6,373 nucleotides of DNA from JANQGH01 sp039030175 (GCA_039030175.1 JBCCER010000231.1:1-6373), one strand, 5' to 3'; numbered from the stretch's first letter, positions 1-6,105 are shown. Made by a program: numbers and translations. The notes: generated from the sequence alone by a model not told the origin.

Positions 1-657
1 GAATTCATCGGCGCTGCCTGAGTCGGTGTACATCGACGCGTAGGGCTCGGGGACATGGAATGGCTCATGCACGTCGAAGCTCTCGATCTGCAGGAAGAAC
101 GGTCCCTTGTCGGCGTTTTCGTCAAGCCAGTTGGCGGCCGCGGAGAACGTCTTCGCCGGGAAGAAATCCTGTTCTCCCTGACGGTCTTTTACGTTGGCGT
201 AGTACTGCCGCATATGTTGGGGCGAGCGGAATTCCGACATCTTGTCGACCCAGGCCGGCACCGGACCCGGTTCCGGCAGGCGCCAGTAGTCGGTCTCGTG
301 TCCGCGAATGAACTCCGTTGAACTGAAGCCTTGGATGTAGCCGTTCGCCGTCTCTTCCCAGTAGTGGTAGTGGTCGGTGACGAGGCCGGTGTTGTAGCCC
401 TGCTTCTTGACCTCCACCGGCATGCGCGGGTCATAGATTTCCAGCGGTCCCCAGGGGCGCCACATAAATTCCTTCCTGCCGGCCGAGATTTCGCGGCGTG
501 CGGGCATGCAGGGCAGGCTAGCGATGAAGTGGTTGTCGAAAACGATCGATTTGGCGCCGAAACCGTCCAACACCGGTGTCCGGCACACCGCCTCTTCGTT
601 GTAGAGACGAAGAGCCTCCTTGTTGAGGCTGTCCACCAGAATCAGAACAATGTTCAA
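1..657 (-). CDS. Sulfatase family hydrolase, N-terminal part (cut by window edge)
   Basis: Likely hydrolyses a sulfate ester to alcohol plus sulfate. 219 residues are visible, roughly the first 40-45% of a typical 450-550 residue sulfatase. The N-terminus starts (M)NIVLILVDSLN: a beta strand leading to metal-binding Asp9. CMPAR at residues 50-54 fits the Cys-type C-x-P-x-R sulfatase signature, in which Cys50 would be converted to formylglycine; the usual following L-T-G is replaced by ISAGR. FDVHEPF at 194-200 fits the conserved Asp/His segment of the fold. The only plausible start is TTG at 657-655: an in-frame stop lies 15 codons upstream, no ATG or GTG intervenes, and GGAGG sits 5 bases ahead. 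There is no signal peptide, so the enzyme is probably cytoplasmic. It is transcribed divergently from an ABC importer. Family is certain by motif; the substrate is unknown. A phosphonate monoester hydrolase-like activity cannot be excluded, since that family shares the C-x-P-x-R motif. Confidence 0.9.
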   Translation of the reverse strand, partial: MNIVLILVDSLNKEALRLYNEEAVCRTPVLDGFGAKSIVFDNHFIASLPCMPARREISAGRKEFMWRPWGPLEIYDPRMPVEVKKQGYNTGLVTDHYHYWEETANGYIQGFSSTEFIRGHETDYWRLPEPGPVPAWVDKMSEFRSPQHMRQYYANVKDRQGEQDFFPAKTFSAAANWLDENADKGPFFLQIESFDVHEPFHVPEPYASMYTDSGSADEF

Positions 658-668
658 ACCGTCCTCCC
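658..668 (-). promoter_or_regulatory. Ribosome binding site that fixes the sulfatase TTG start
   Basis: On the minus strand GGGAGGA (668-662) precedes TTG (657-655) by 4-5 bases. An ATG at 670-668 overlaps this site but is out of frame. The ten bases CGATGGGAGG here (672-663) are identical to those at the ribosome site of the divergent binding-protein gene (917-926). Confidence 0.7.
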
Positions 669-761
669 ATCGGCGCGGGCTTATGCCCGGCCACTATCCT
701 TGCTTTTCAAGCGCCAGGGCTGATCAAGCTGGATCGCGGCATGGCATTGTGCGCTGGCCGC

Positions 762-780
762 ATTTCTCATACCAATCAGA
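762..780. promoter_or_regulatory. Candidate operator, copy 1 (imperfect palindrome)
   Basis: ATTTCTCATACCAATCAGA contains the inverted repeat TCTCAT-N4-ATCAGA with one mismatch. It matches copy 2 (829-847) at 16 of 19 positions in the same orientation. It lies on the sulfatase side of the AT-rich divergent spacer. The regulator is not shown; the GntR-type protein encoded at 3848-4573 is the nearest candidate. Confidence 0.55.
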
Positions 781-789
781 ATTTAGTTT

Positions 790-808
790 CTTTTCTTAAG
801 CAGAAAAG
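790..808. repeat. 7-bp inverted repeat in the divergent spacer
   Basis: CTTTTCT (790-796) and AGAAAAG (802-808) are perfect reverse complements around TAAGC. It lies between the two 19-bp operator copies and is unrelated to them in sequence. It could be a second protein site or chance in AT-rich DNA. On the minus strand it falls in the -10 area of a weak possible sulfatase promoter (TTGTCA, 17 bases, TTAAGA), which I do not annotate separately. Confidence 0.35.
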
Positions 809-815
809 CTATCTA

Positions 816-843
816 TTGACAACAATTTATTTCTGATGCTAAT
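816..843 (+). promoter_or_regulatory. Sigma-70-type promoter of the ABC importer operon
   Basis: A perfect -35 TTGACA (816-821) is followed after 16 bases by GCTAAT (838-843), which matches the -10 consensus at 4 of 6 positions. Transcription would start near 850, giving a leader of about 80 bases before the ATG at 932. The -10 lies inside operator copy 2, so a bound repressor would block polymerase. Confidence 0.55.
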
Positions 844-847
844 CAGA
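829..847. promoter_or_regulatory. Candidate operator, copy 2 (perfect 6-4-6 palindrome over the -10)
   Basis: ATTTCTGATGCTAATCAGA contains the perfect inverted repeat TCTGAT (832-837) - GCTA - ATCAGA (842-847). It overlaps the importer -10 and repeats copy 1 with three substitutions. The two palindrome centres are 67 bp apart, about 6.4 helical turns, so looping is possible but not exactly in phase. Confidence 0.6.
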
Positions 848-866
848 TATTGCAATGGATGACGCC

Positions 867-901
867 CGTCAGAACAGCCTGCGATAAGGCTGTTGCGGAC
901 G
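867..901 (+). other. Stem-loop in the leader of the importer mRNA
   Basis: AACAGCCT (873-880) and AGGCTGTT (887-894) form a perfect 8-bp stem with loop GCGATA. A lower stem CGTC (867-870)/GACG (898-901) extends it across a small internal loop. It ends 20 bases before the GGGAGG ribosome site. No T-run follows, so it is not a simple terminator. TGAC (860-863)/GTCA (868-871) could pair instead of the lower stem. A role in mRNA stability or leader control is inference. Confidence 0.45.
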
Positions 902-931
902 AGACAAAACAACCATCGATGGGAGGGTGAG

Positions 932-1966
932 ATGTCGAAAGTGTTGAAGAACGAACTGAAGCGCCGGACCGTTCTGAAGGCCGGCGCCAGTGGTGCGGCC
1001 ATGCTGGCAGCGCCGGCCGTTATCACCAGCGGCGCGCTGGCCCAAGACGAGGTCCTGCGCATCGGCATCATTCCGGCCTATTCGTTCGGCCTTTACTGGC
1101 TGATCCAGGATCAGGGTTTTGCCCCCGGCGTAGAAATGGATTTCCGCGTCTTCCCATCCGGCCCGCCCGCGATCGAGGCAATGGTTGGCGGTTCAGTCGA
1201 CGCCATCACCGTTGGGTCGGTGCCTCCGCTGGCCGCGATGTATCGCGAGGTCGCGCCGTTCCGCGAGATCTCCGTCTGCGGCGACGCCAGCGGCCTGTTC
1301 ACCATTGTCGGTGTGCCGGGTCTGGAAACCCTCGCCGATCTCGAAGGCCGCCGGATCGCGGTGACTTCGGGCTCAAATTTTGACTTCTTCCTTGACGTGG
1401 CGCTCAGGACAAACGGTCTTGAGGATATGCCGATGACGCGCATCAATATGGAGCCGATCGACGGTCAGGCGGCACTAATCGCCGGTGCGGTCGACGCGAC
1501 GGTGCCGTTGGCCACGTCGCGGCAGTTGATCTTCGAGGCATTGCCCGATGCCTCGTTGTTGGTCGACGGGTCTCAACTGCCAATCGGATCCCGACCCAGC
1601 ATCATGGACGTCTTCATGTCTACCCAGCCGGTCATCGATGAAAAGCAGGATGCCTTCATTCAAGTCGTGTCCGCCTTCCACGATCAGGCGGTCGGCATGC
1701 TGCGAAACGACAATGCCGCCGTTGTCGATCGCATGGTCGCTTGGCAGGAAGGCATCGGCCGCGCCGGCGTGACGCCTGAGCAGGTCGAACCGTTGCTAAA
1801 CGGCTATTTCTACTTCGATACCAATGAGATCAAGGACGTCTATGCCGACGGTATCCTGACCAACGCCCTGCGGGTCCAGTCCGAATTCCTGGTAGCGAAC
1901 GATCGGATCGGCGGTATGCCCGATCTCGATGCCCTTGTGTCCGATCAGATCGTTAGCCAGATCTAA
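932..1966 (+). CDS. ABC importer periplasmic binding protein, SsuA/TauA/NMT1-like, Tat-exported
   Basis: 344 residues. It would capture the substrate in the periplasm and deliver it to the permease encoded next. The N-terminus has a twin-arginine signal: KRRTVLKAG at 10-18, a hydrophobic stretch to about 33, and probable cleavage after ALA (35-37). The mature part has the class features: IGIIPAYSFGLYWL near 44-57 for strand 1 and the binding cleft, GGSVDAITVGSVPPLAAM (86-103), LADLEGRRIAVTSGS (134-148) and a second-lobe segment GAVDATVPL (185-193). ATG 932 is chosen over an upstream in-frame TTG at 893 because GGGAGG (921-926) is 5 bases ahead of it and the Tat motif is then correctly placed. 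It is the first gene of the operon; the permease starts 5 bases after its stop. The substrate is not predictable by eye; sulfonate, sulfate ester, taurine-like and pyrimidine-precursor importers share this fold. The sulfatase neighbour favours an organosulfur compound. Confidence 0.9.
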   Translation: MSKVLKNELKRRTVLKAGASGAAMLAAPAVITSGALAQDEVLRIGIIPAYSFGLYWLIQDQGFAPGVEMDFRVFPSGPPAIEAMVGGSVDAITVGSVPPLAAMYREVAPFREISVCGDASGLFTIVGVPGLETLADLEGRRIAVTSGSNFDFFLDVALRTNGLEDMPMTRINMEPIDGQAALIAGAVDATVPLATSRQLIFEALPDASLLVDGSQLPIGSRPSIMDVFMSTQPVIDEKQDAFIQVVSAFHDQAVGMLRNDNAAVVDRMVAWQEGIGRAGVTPEQVEPLLNGYFYFDTNEIKDVYADGILTNALRVQSEFLVANDRIGGMPDLDALVSDQIVSQI

Positions 1967-1971
1967 CCGTC

Positions 1972-2751
1972 ATGGAGGGCTTTAGGGCCAAGCTGCTGTC
2001 GGGACGCGTTCTTCTAGGCGTCCTGTCAGTGGCCGTTGTGTTCGCCCTGTACATCTGGGTGACCAACCAGCCGGACAACAATCCCGCGCTGCTGCCACCG
2101 ATTTCGGACATCGTCGGGTCATTCGTCACCAATCTGACCAGCGGCAGCTTGCTGACCGCACTGGGCGCCAGCCTGTTCCGCATCGTGATGGGCTTCATCA
2201 TCGGCACCAGCCTGGCACTGATCCTGGGCTGCCTCATCGGTTGGTACAAGATCGCCGAATATCTGTTCGATCCGTTGATCGAAGCGGTCCGGCCGATCCC
2301 GCCGCTGGCCTATATCCCGATCATCATCATCTGGTTTGGGATTGAGGAGTTCAGCCGCGTTCTGATCATCACGATCGCCTGTTTCTTGGTCTGCATCGTG
2401 AACGTGATCGCCGGCATGAAGAATGTGCCGCAGGTCTATGTCGATGCGGCCTCGACGATGGGCGCCTCCAGGTTCGAGGTGTTCCGCACCGTGGCGATCC
2501 CGGCGGCAACGCCGTTCATCTTTACCGGTCTTAGGATTGCGCTGGCCGCAGCTTGGACAACCTTGGTCGCGTCCGAGCTGATCGCGGCGCAGAACGGTCT
2601 GGGCTTCTTGCTTCAGGAAGGCCGCCGGTATTTCCTGACGGATCAGGTGATGATGGTGATCGTAATCATCGGCTGCTGCGCGTTCACCATGGACCGCATC
2701 TTCCGCAAGATCCAAGCCCGCCTGATGCGCTGGTCGGAGGCTCGCGAGTAA
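1972..2751 (+). CDS. ABC importer permease, SsuC/TauC-like (BPD transport family)
   Basis: 259 residues, normal for a SsuC/TauC inner-membrane permease, which would act as a homodimer. There is a hydrophobic segment at about 12-30, then the family-typical NPALLPPISDIVGSF (37-51). Further membrane segments lie near 66-90, 108-122, 128-147, 183-206 and 224-240. The EAA loop that docks on the ATPase is at about 159-180 (DAASTMGASRFEVFRTVAIP), with Asp replacing the usual Glu and the conserved Gly at 164. The ATG is 5 bases after the binding-protein stop with no clear ribosome site, so translation is probably coupled. Its TAA shares one base with the ATPase ATG (TAATG). Confidence 0.92.
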   Translation: MEGFRAKLLSGRVLLGVLSVAVVFALYIWVTNQPDNNPALLPPISDIVGSFVTNLTSGSLLTALGASLFRIVMGFIIGTSLALILGCLIGWYKIAEYLFDPLIEAVRPIPPLAYIPIIIIWFGIEEFSRVLIITIACFLVCIVNVIAGMKNVPQVYVDAASTMGASRFEVFRTVAIPAATPFIFTGLRIALAAAWTTLVASELIAAQNGLGFLLQEGRRYFLTDQVMMVIVIIGCCAFTMDRIFRKIQARLMRWSEARE

Positions 2752-3506
2752 TGTCGGAAATCGTCGTAGACAACCTGACCCACACCTTCGGCAAGGGCAC
2801 ACCCGCCGCGCTGACGGTGCTTGAGGGAATCAACCTCACCTTCGAATCCGGCAGCTTCAACTCGCTGGTCGGAACCTCGGGGTGCGGTAAATCCACGCTC
2901 TTGAAAATGATGGCAGGCCTGTTCTCGCCGTCCGACGGTCAGATGACCTTGGACGGCACGGAGATCAAAGGCACCGACCGGCGGCGCGGCATGGTGTTCC
3001 AGCAGGACGCGGTCTTTCCGTGGATGACAGTGTCGCGCAACATCTCCTATGGGCCCCGTCTACGCGGGGCGTCGAAGGAGGAACAGCGTGAACTCGAAGC
3101 CAAATGGGTCGAGATGGTCGGCCTCAAAGGGTTCGAGGACCGTTGGCCCAGGGAGCTGTCTGGCGGCATGCGCAAGCGGGTCGACATCGGCCGGGTCTAT
3201 GCCAACGATCCGGATGTGCTGTTGATGGACGAGCCCTTTGGTGCCTTGGATGCCCAGACCAAGGAGCGGATGCAATCCGACCTTCTGGCCACCTGGCGGC
3301 AAACTCAAAAGACAGTGATCTTCGTGACCCATGATCTGGAGGAGGCGATCTTCCTGTCGGACAAGATCATCGTCATGTCCGCCCGCCCGGGCCGCATCAG
3401 GCATATTGAAGAAGTATCGCTGCCGCGTCCCCGAACCGACGAGATGCGCCTGACCGATGAGTTCATATCGATTAAGCGCAAGCTCTGGGGAATGCTGGAA
3501 CACTAG
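2751..3506 (+). CDS. ABC importer ATPase, SsuB/TauB-like
   Basis: 251 residues, cytoplasmic; powers the importer. Motifs are complete and in order: Walker A GTSGCGKST (41-49), Q-loop VFQ (82-84), signature LSGGM (136-140), Walker B LLMDEP (157-162), D-loop ALD (165-167) and switch His194 (VTHDLEEA). After the signature the sequence is RKRVDIGRVYAND, where most relatives have RQRVAIARAL; this is a lineage variant rather than a defect. ATG 2751 overlaps the permease stop by one base, with GGAGG at 2736-2740 ahead. The reading frame is open further upstream inside the permease gene, but that part has no ATPase features. It is the last gene of the operon. Confidence 0.95.
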   Translation: MSEIVVDNLTHTFGKGTPAALTVLEGINLTFESGSFNSLVGTSGCGKSTLLKMMAGLFSPSDGQMTLDGTEIKGTDRRRGMVFQQDAVFPWMTVSRNISYGPRLRGASKEEQRELEAKWVEMVGLKGFEDRWPRELSGGMRKRVDIGRVYANDPDVLLMDEPFGALDAQTKERMQSDLLATWRQTQKTVIFVTHDLEEAIFLSDKIIVMSARPGRIRHIEEVSLPRPRTDEMRLTDEFISIKRKLWGMLEH

Positions 3507-3510
3507 ATCG

Positions 3511-3533
3511 GCGAAGGAGAGGGTACCCTTCGC
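3511..3533 (+). terminator. Hairpin just past the ATPase stop codon
   Basis: GCGAAGG (3511-3517) and CCTTCGC (3527-3533) form a perfect 7-bp stem with a 9-base loop, 4 bases after the TAG. No T-run follows, so it is not a classical intrinsic terminator. It may protect the mRNA 3' end or be the first arm of the larger structure that follows. Confidence 0.35.
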
Positions 3534-3537
3534 AGAT

Positions 3538-3655
3538 ATCGGGGCATTTCCGCCTGTCAGAGCACCCTGCCTTCGTGCTCGTCAGGTTCTTGCAGACCGC
3601 ACGGCCATCATGGTTTCTCCCGGCCTTGAGGTCTGCAGGAAATGCCCCGATTTTT
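3538..3655 (+). other. Nested inverted-repeat element predicted to fold as a three-way junction, ending in TTTTT
   Basis: A perfect 14-bp closing stem (ATCGGGGCATTTCC 3538-3551 with GGAAATGCCCCGAT 3638-3651) encloses two hairpins. Hairpin A pairs 3553-3556 with 3583-3586 and GAGCAC 3560-3565 with GTGCTC 3575-3580, with a 9-base loop. Hairpin B pairs TGCAGACC 3591-3598 with GGTCTGCA 3630-3637, directly abutting the closing stem. TTTTT (3651-3655) ends the structure on the plus strand only, which orients it as an RNA read with the importer. It could be a structured terminator, a small RNA, a leader element for the GntR gene, or a MITE/RIME-like palindromic repeat. I recognise no known family. 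Base pairing is directly visible; function is not. Confidence 0.6.
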
Positions 3656-3682
3656 CTCAGATTCTTTCGGATACCAAGGAGC

Positions 3683-3708
3683 GTTGCTATTTAAGCCGGA
3701 ATAGCGAC
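3683..3708. promoter_or_regulatory. Candidate operator/promoter of the GntR-type regulator
   Basis: GTTGCTATT (3683-3691) and AATAGCGAC (3700-3708) are inverted with one mismatch around 8 bases. The ends GT...AC fit the general GntR operator form. TGCTATTTA (3685-3693) inside it resembles an extended -10, though no good -35 is present. Autoregulation is plausible but inferred. It does not resemble the 19-bp sites upstream of the importer. Confidence 0.4.
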
Positions 3709-3718
3709 CTACATTAAC

Positions 3719-3847
3719 TTGCCGAACAACCAACGGACTGAGCATTTGAACAAGATTCAAACCAAGAAGAGGAGTGGCAGACCCAGTTTCGATAAAGCGG
3801 ACGGCATCGCGACAGAGATGTTCATGCGTGAGGGGCGGCGGATCGTA
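3719..3847 (+). other. In-frame TetR-like N-terminal stretch fused to the GntR reading frame
   Basis: From TTG 3719 (or TTG 3746) the frame is open and runs without a stop into the GntR gene. Residues encoded around 3773-3832 read RSGRPSFDKADGIATEMFMREG. That fits the start of TetR-family regulators: basic GRP-x-FD, then first helix A-x-x-x-F-x-x-x-G. The rest of a TetR HTH is absent; at GRRIV the sequence passes into the GntR domain. Neither TTG has a clear ribosome site. Readings: a translated N-terminal extension (total 284 or 275 residues), or the remnant of a lost TetR gene left in frame by deletion. Base composition is more AT-rich than in the GntR body. Confidence 0.45.
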
Positions 3848-4573
3848 ATGTCTCGCGCGGACCCTCTACCCTTGTGGGAACAGCTCAGCAACCAGCTGGA
3901 AAATCTGATCTACAGCGGCAAGCTAGCCCCAAAATCGCGCATCCCTTCCGAACCGGCCTTGTGCGACTTGTTCGGCGTATCCCGTAACGTGGTGCGGATT
4001 GCCATTAGCGCCCTGGCGGCGAAGGGGTTGGTGATCAAACTGCCGCGCAAGGGAATGTTCGTCGGCCTGCCGCCGCGAGAAAGCGCCTTTCTCACGTCCA
4101 ATCTCAGCCTGTTCGACGATATGCTGGCGCGCGGAGCTCAAATCTCCACCAAGACATTCAAGCTTGAGAAGGGCCAGCCGGATGAGCAGGAGTTCGACGC
4201 CCTGCAATTGACGGAAGGCGACGAGGTCGTGCGGCTGTCACGGGTATTTTGGATCGACGGCGAACCGATCACCTACACCCACATGTCCTTCCCCGCTGCC
4301 AAGGTGCCCGGTTTCGAGGCGATGGAAATCGAAGGCCGCTCCATTTTGGGCATGATCCGCGACCTCTACGGCCGACGGCCAAAGCGCGCCGAAAGATGGT
4401 TCACTGCAGCGATGCCGACCAAGGACGCCCATGAGCGAATGGGCGTCCCGGCCGATCAACCGCTAATCTGGATCGAGTCCATCGCGTTTGAGGCAGACGG
4501 AACGCCGCTGGAGTTTTACCGAGCGTTCTACAACTCTGGCACGGCCCGCATTCACATCTCAGTCACAGACTGA
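3848..4573 (+). CDS. GntR-family transcriptional regulator, HutC subfamily with UTRA domain
   Basis: 241 residues from ATG 3848, the usual HutC-type length. The winged helix-turn-helix is at about 5-73: PLPLWEQLSNQLENLIYSGKL, then the recognition segment RIPSEPALCDLFGVSRNVVR (31-50) and the wing LPRKGMFVG (65-73). The effector-binding UTRA domain fills 85-240, with typical blocks LEKGQP, DEVVRLSRVFWIDGEPITY and a C-terminal LEFYRAFYNSGTARIHI. ATG 3848 places the HTH at the normal distance from the start and has purine-rich GAGGGGCGG 11 or more bases upstream, only a fair site. ATG 3818 and 3824 and TTG 3719 and 3746 are alternatives that add the TetR-like leader. It sits directly downstream of the importer, separated by the structured element. 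Likely a repressor relieved by the imported compound or its product; this is inference from location. Confidence 0.9.
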   Translation: MSRADPLPLWEQLSNQLENLIYSGKLAPKSRIPSEPALCDLFGVSRNVVRIAISALAAKGLVIKLPRKGMFVGLPPRESAFLTSNLSLFDDMLARGAQISTKTFKLEKGQPDEQEFDALQLTEGDEVVRLSRVFWIDGEPITYTHMSFPAAKVPGFEAMEIEGRSILGMIRDLYGRRPKRAERWFTAAMPTKDAHERMGVPADQPLIWIESIAFEADGTPLEFYRAFYNSGTARIHISVTD

Positions 4574-4588
4574 GTGCCCGGACCGAAA

Positions 4589-5965
4589 CTACCGGCCCAG
4601 CCATCGATAAGCTACCAACCACAGCGCGGTCAGCAGGAGCCCCATGGCCAAAAAGATCGGCCAAGAGGCGCCGGTCATGGTCAGCAAGACGCTGCCAATG
4701 CTGATCGCGAGCGTACTGCCCAACATCGATGCGGTCACGCTGACCCCGCTGGCCTGAGCGTGCAGAGTGGCCGGCAAATCATGCAGCATGGATTTACGGG
4801 GCGGGCCAAACATGGTGGGTGCAAAAAAGGTAACGAGCACGAGACCTGGCAGCAGCACCCAATAGCTGCCCAAATCCGTGGCGAGTGCGATCCAGTACGA
4901 TGCGGCACCAATCGCGGCAATGCCGACCAGGATAACCTTCCGTGCACCAACCCTGTCGGCTATCTGACCGACCAGAACGGTGGCGATTGGCAGGACGATC
5001 AGCGTCGGCAACAAGGCAAGCCCCGCTAAGAAGGGCGACAAACCCAGTCCATCGCGAAGGTAAAGCGCCAGATAGATCGAGGTGCCGACGCGCCGATATT
5101 GCGCCATGAACGAGGTCATCAGCGCGGCCGCCACCGACCTGTTGCGGAACAGCGCAAGATCAATCAGGGGCGCCGGCGATTTCGCCTCGATCCGAAGGAA
5201 GCTAAGTCCAGAGGCGACGGCGACCACGAACAGACCAAGGATTGTCGGCGACCCCCAGCCCCAGTCGGGCCCCTGCATAAGGGCAACCGACAGGGCGGCG
5301 ATCGATACCGTCAGCGCCGCGAACCCTGGGAGGTCCAAAGACCGGCGTTTTCCGGCTGGCCGCTTTAGGGGAACCGGCGACTTGAAGCCAAAAAGGCAAA
5401 GCAAGGCAGGCGGCACGGCGACCCAGAACACCCAACGCCAAGACAGAAACTCGGTCAACAACCCGCCGGCTATTGGCCCCAGGACAAGCATGAAGGTCGC
5501 CAGCGAGGCCAAAATGCCAAAGGCGCGGCCACGTTCCTCGTCACCGAAAATCTGGCCGATCAGGACAATTCCGGTCGCGAACATCAGCGCCGAGCCGACG
5601 CCTTGGACGGCCCTGACCGCGATCAGCCAATCGATGCCTGGCGCAGCGCCCGCCGCGACCGATGTAACAATAAAGATCACAACGCCCAACCGCCAAAGCC
5701 GGTCCGCCGGGACAAAGTCCGCCGAGCGTCCGCAGGCAGCCACGAGACTGGCCATGACCACGAGATAGACATTGACGACCCAATGGGTAGCGCCCGCCGA
5801 GACAGAGAAATCCTGCTGCAGGGTCGGCAACACCACGCCAAGCGACGTTTCATCGAACGCCGCCAGCCCCTCGGACAGGCCGATGAGCGCCGCGCAACGA
5901 ATCTTTGCAAATGAAAGCGGCGCGCTGCTCATTCCCGCAACATTGGCTCGACGTCTAAGGATCAT
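4589..5965 (-). CDS. MFS transporter, DHA2 (14-helix drug:proton antiporter) type
   Basis: 458 residues in the inner membrane, probably a proton-driven exporter. About 14 hydrophobic segments can be traced. Helix 1 carries FDETSLGVVLPTLQQDF (37-53), corresponding to the DHA2 D-x-T-(I/V)-V-x-x-ALP signature. The motif C region LGPIAGGLLTEFLSWRWVFW (162-181) is the antiporter mark with the SWRW-F ending of DHA2. GQIADRVGARK (333-343) is a motif A repeat; the first motif A (GRSADFVPADRLWRLG, 79-94) is degenerate. The start is uncertain: ATG 5965 has only a weak purine tract ahead, and Met12 (codon 5932-5930) is possible and removes the basic MILRRR leader. It converges on the GntR gene (15 bases between stops) and diverges from an SDR gene. 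The substrate is unknown. Confidence 0.88.
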   Translation of the reverse strand: MILRRRANVAGMSSAPLSFAKIRCAALIGLSEGLAAFDETSLGVVLPTLQQDFSVSAGATHWVVNVYLVVMASLVAACGRSADFVPADRLWRLGVVIFIVTSVAAGAAPGIDWLIAVRAVQGVGSALMFATGIVLIGQIFGDEERGRAFGILASLATFMLVLGPIAGGLLTEFLSWRWVFWVAVPPALLCLFGFKSPVPLKRPAGKRRSLDLPGFAALTVSIAALSVALMQGPDWGWGSPTILGLFVVAVASGLSFLRIEAKSPAPLIDLALFRNRSVAAALMTSFMAQYRRVGTSIYLALYLRDGLGLSPFLAGLALLPTLIVLPIATVLVGQIADRVGARKVILVGIAAIGAASYWIALATDLGSYWVLLPGLVLVTFFAPTMFGPPRKSMLHDLPATLHAQASGVSVTASMLGSTLAISIGSVLLTMTGASWPIFLAMGLLLTALWLVAYRWLGR

Positions 5966-6085
5966 CGCTACGCTTCGGACCGATCAAGGCCGGGCGATGC
6001 ATTTGCGCCGGATCTTATCAACAATGAGACGTTGGCTGCCGACCTTTTTGTTTCGTCAGATAACTATCGCAGCGCATTCGGATAG

Positions 6086-6105
6086 GCCGTTTCGACCAAA
6101 ACGGC
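6086..6105. promoter_or_regulatory. 20-bp palindrome in the MFS/SDR divergent spacer (candidate operator)
   Basis: GCCGTTT (6086-6092) and AAACGGC (6099-6105) are perfect reverse complements around 6 bases. It lies about midway in the 229-bp spacer 5966-6194, 90 bases ahead of the SDR start and 120 from the MFS start. A weaker CTATC/GATAG pair flanks it at 6064-6085. No convincing -35/-10 pair could be fixed in this spacer. Binding by a regulator is inferred only from symmetry and position. Confidence 0.4.

Noticed and set aside
1..6. GAATTC at the very first base as a cloning junction
   Set aside because: The sulfatase frame reads through it without disruption; nothing shows it is more than a natural site at the edge.
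893..931. In-frame TTG at 893 as the start of the binding protein
   Set aside because: It lacks a ribosome site, falls inside the leader hairpin and would put 13 extra residues ahead of the Tat signal; ATG 932 has GGGAGG 5 bases upstream.
2119..2802. 227-codon minus-strand open frame across the permease gene
   Set aside because: The product is rich in Asp, Arg, His and Gln without any fold signature and lies entirely over the permease/ATPase coding region.
3533..3662. CAGAT direct repeats as a target-site duplication of an insertion element
   Set aside because: The left copy abuts the inverted repeat, but the right one is 6 bases beyond it, and a 5-base match is easily chance; kept only as an alternative.
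3457..3717. Open frame across the importer-GntR spacer
   Set aside because: It starts inside the ATPase gene in another frame, crosses the inverted-repeat stems, and gives a product with no recognisable features.
4574..4588. Shared terminator between the converging GntR and MFS genes
   Set aside because: The gap is 15 bases and only a 4-bp CCGG pair is found around it, without a T-run on either strand.
5082..5768. 228-codon open frame on the plus strand opposite the MFS gene
   Set aside because: Its product is low-complexity, rich in Arg, Pro, Ala and Thr with no domain. The MFS reading on the other strand has clear family motifs, so this is an antisense shadow of GC-rich coding DNA.
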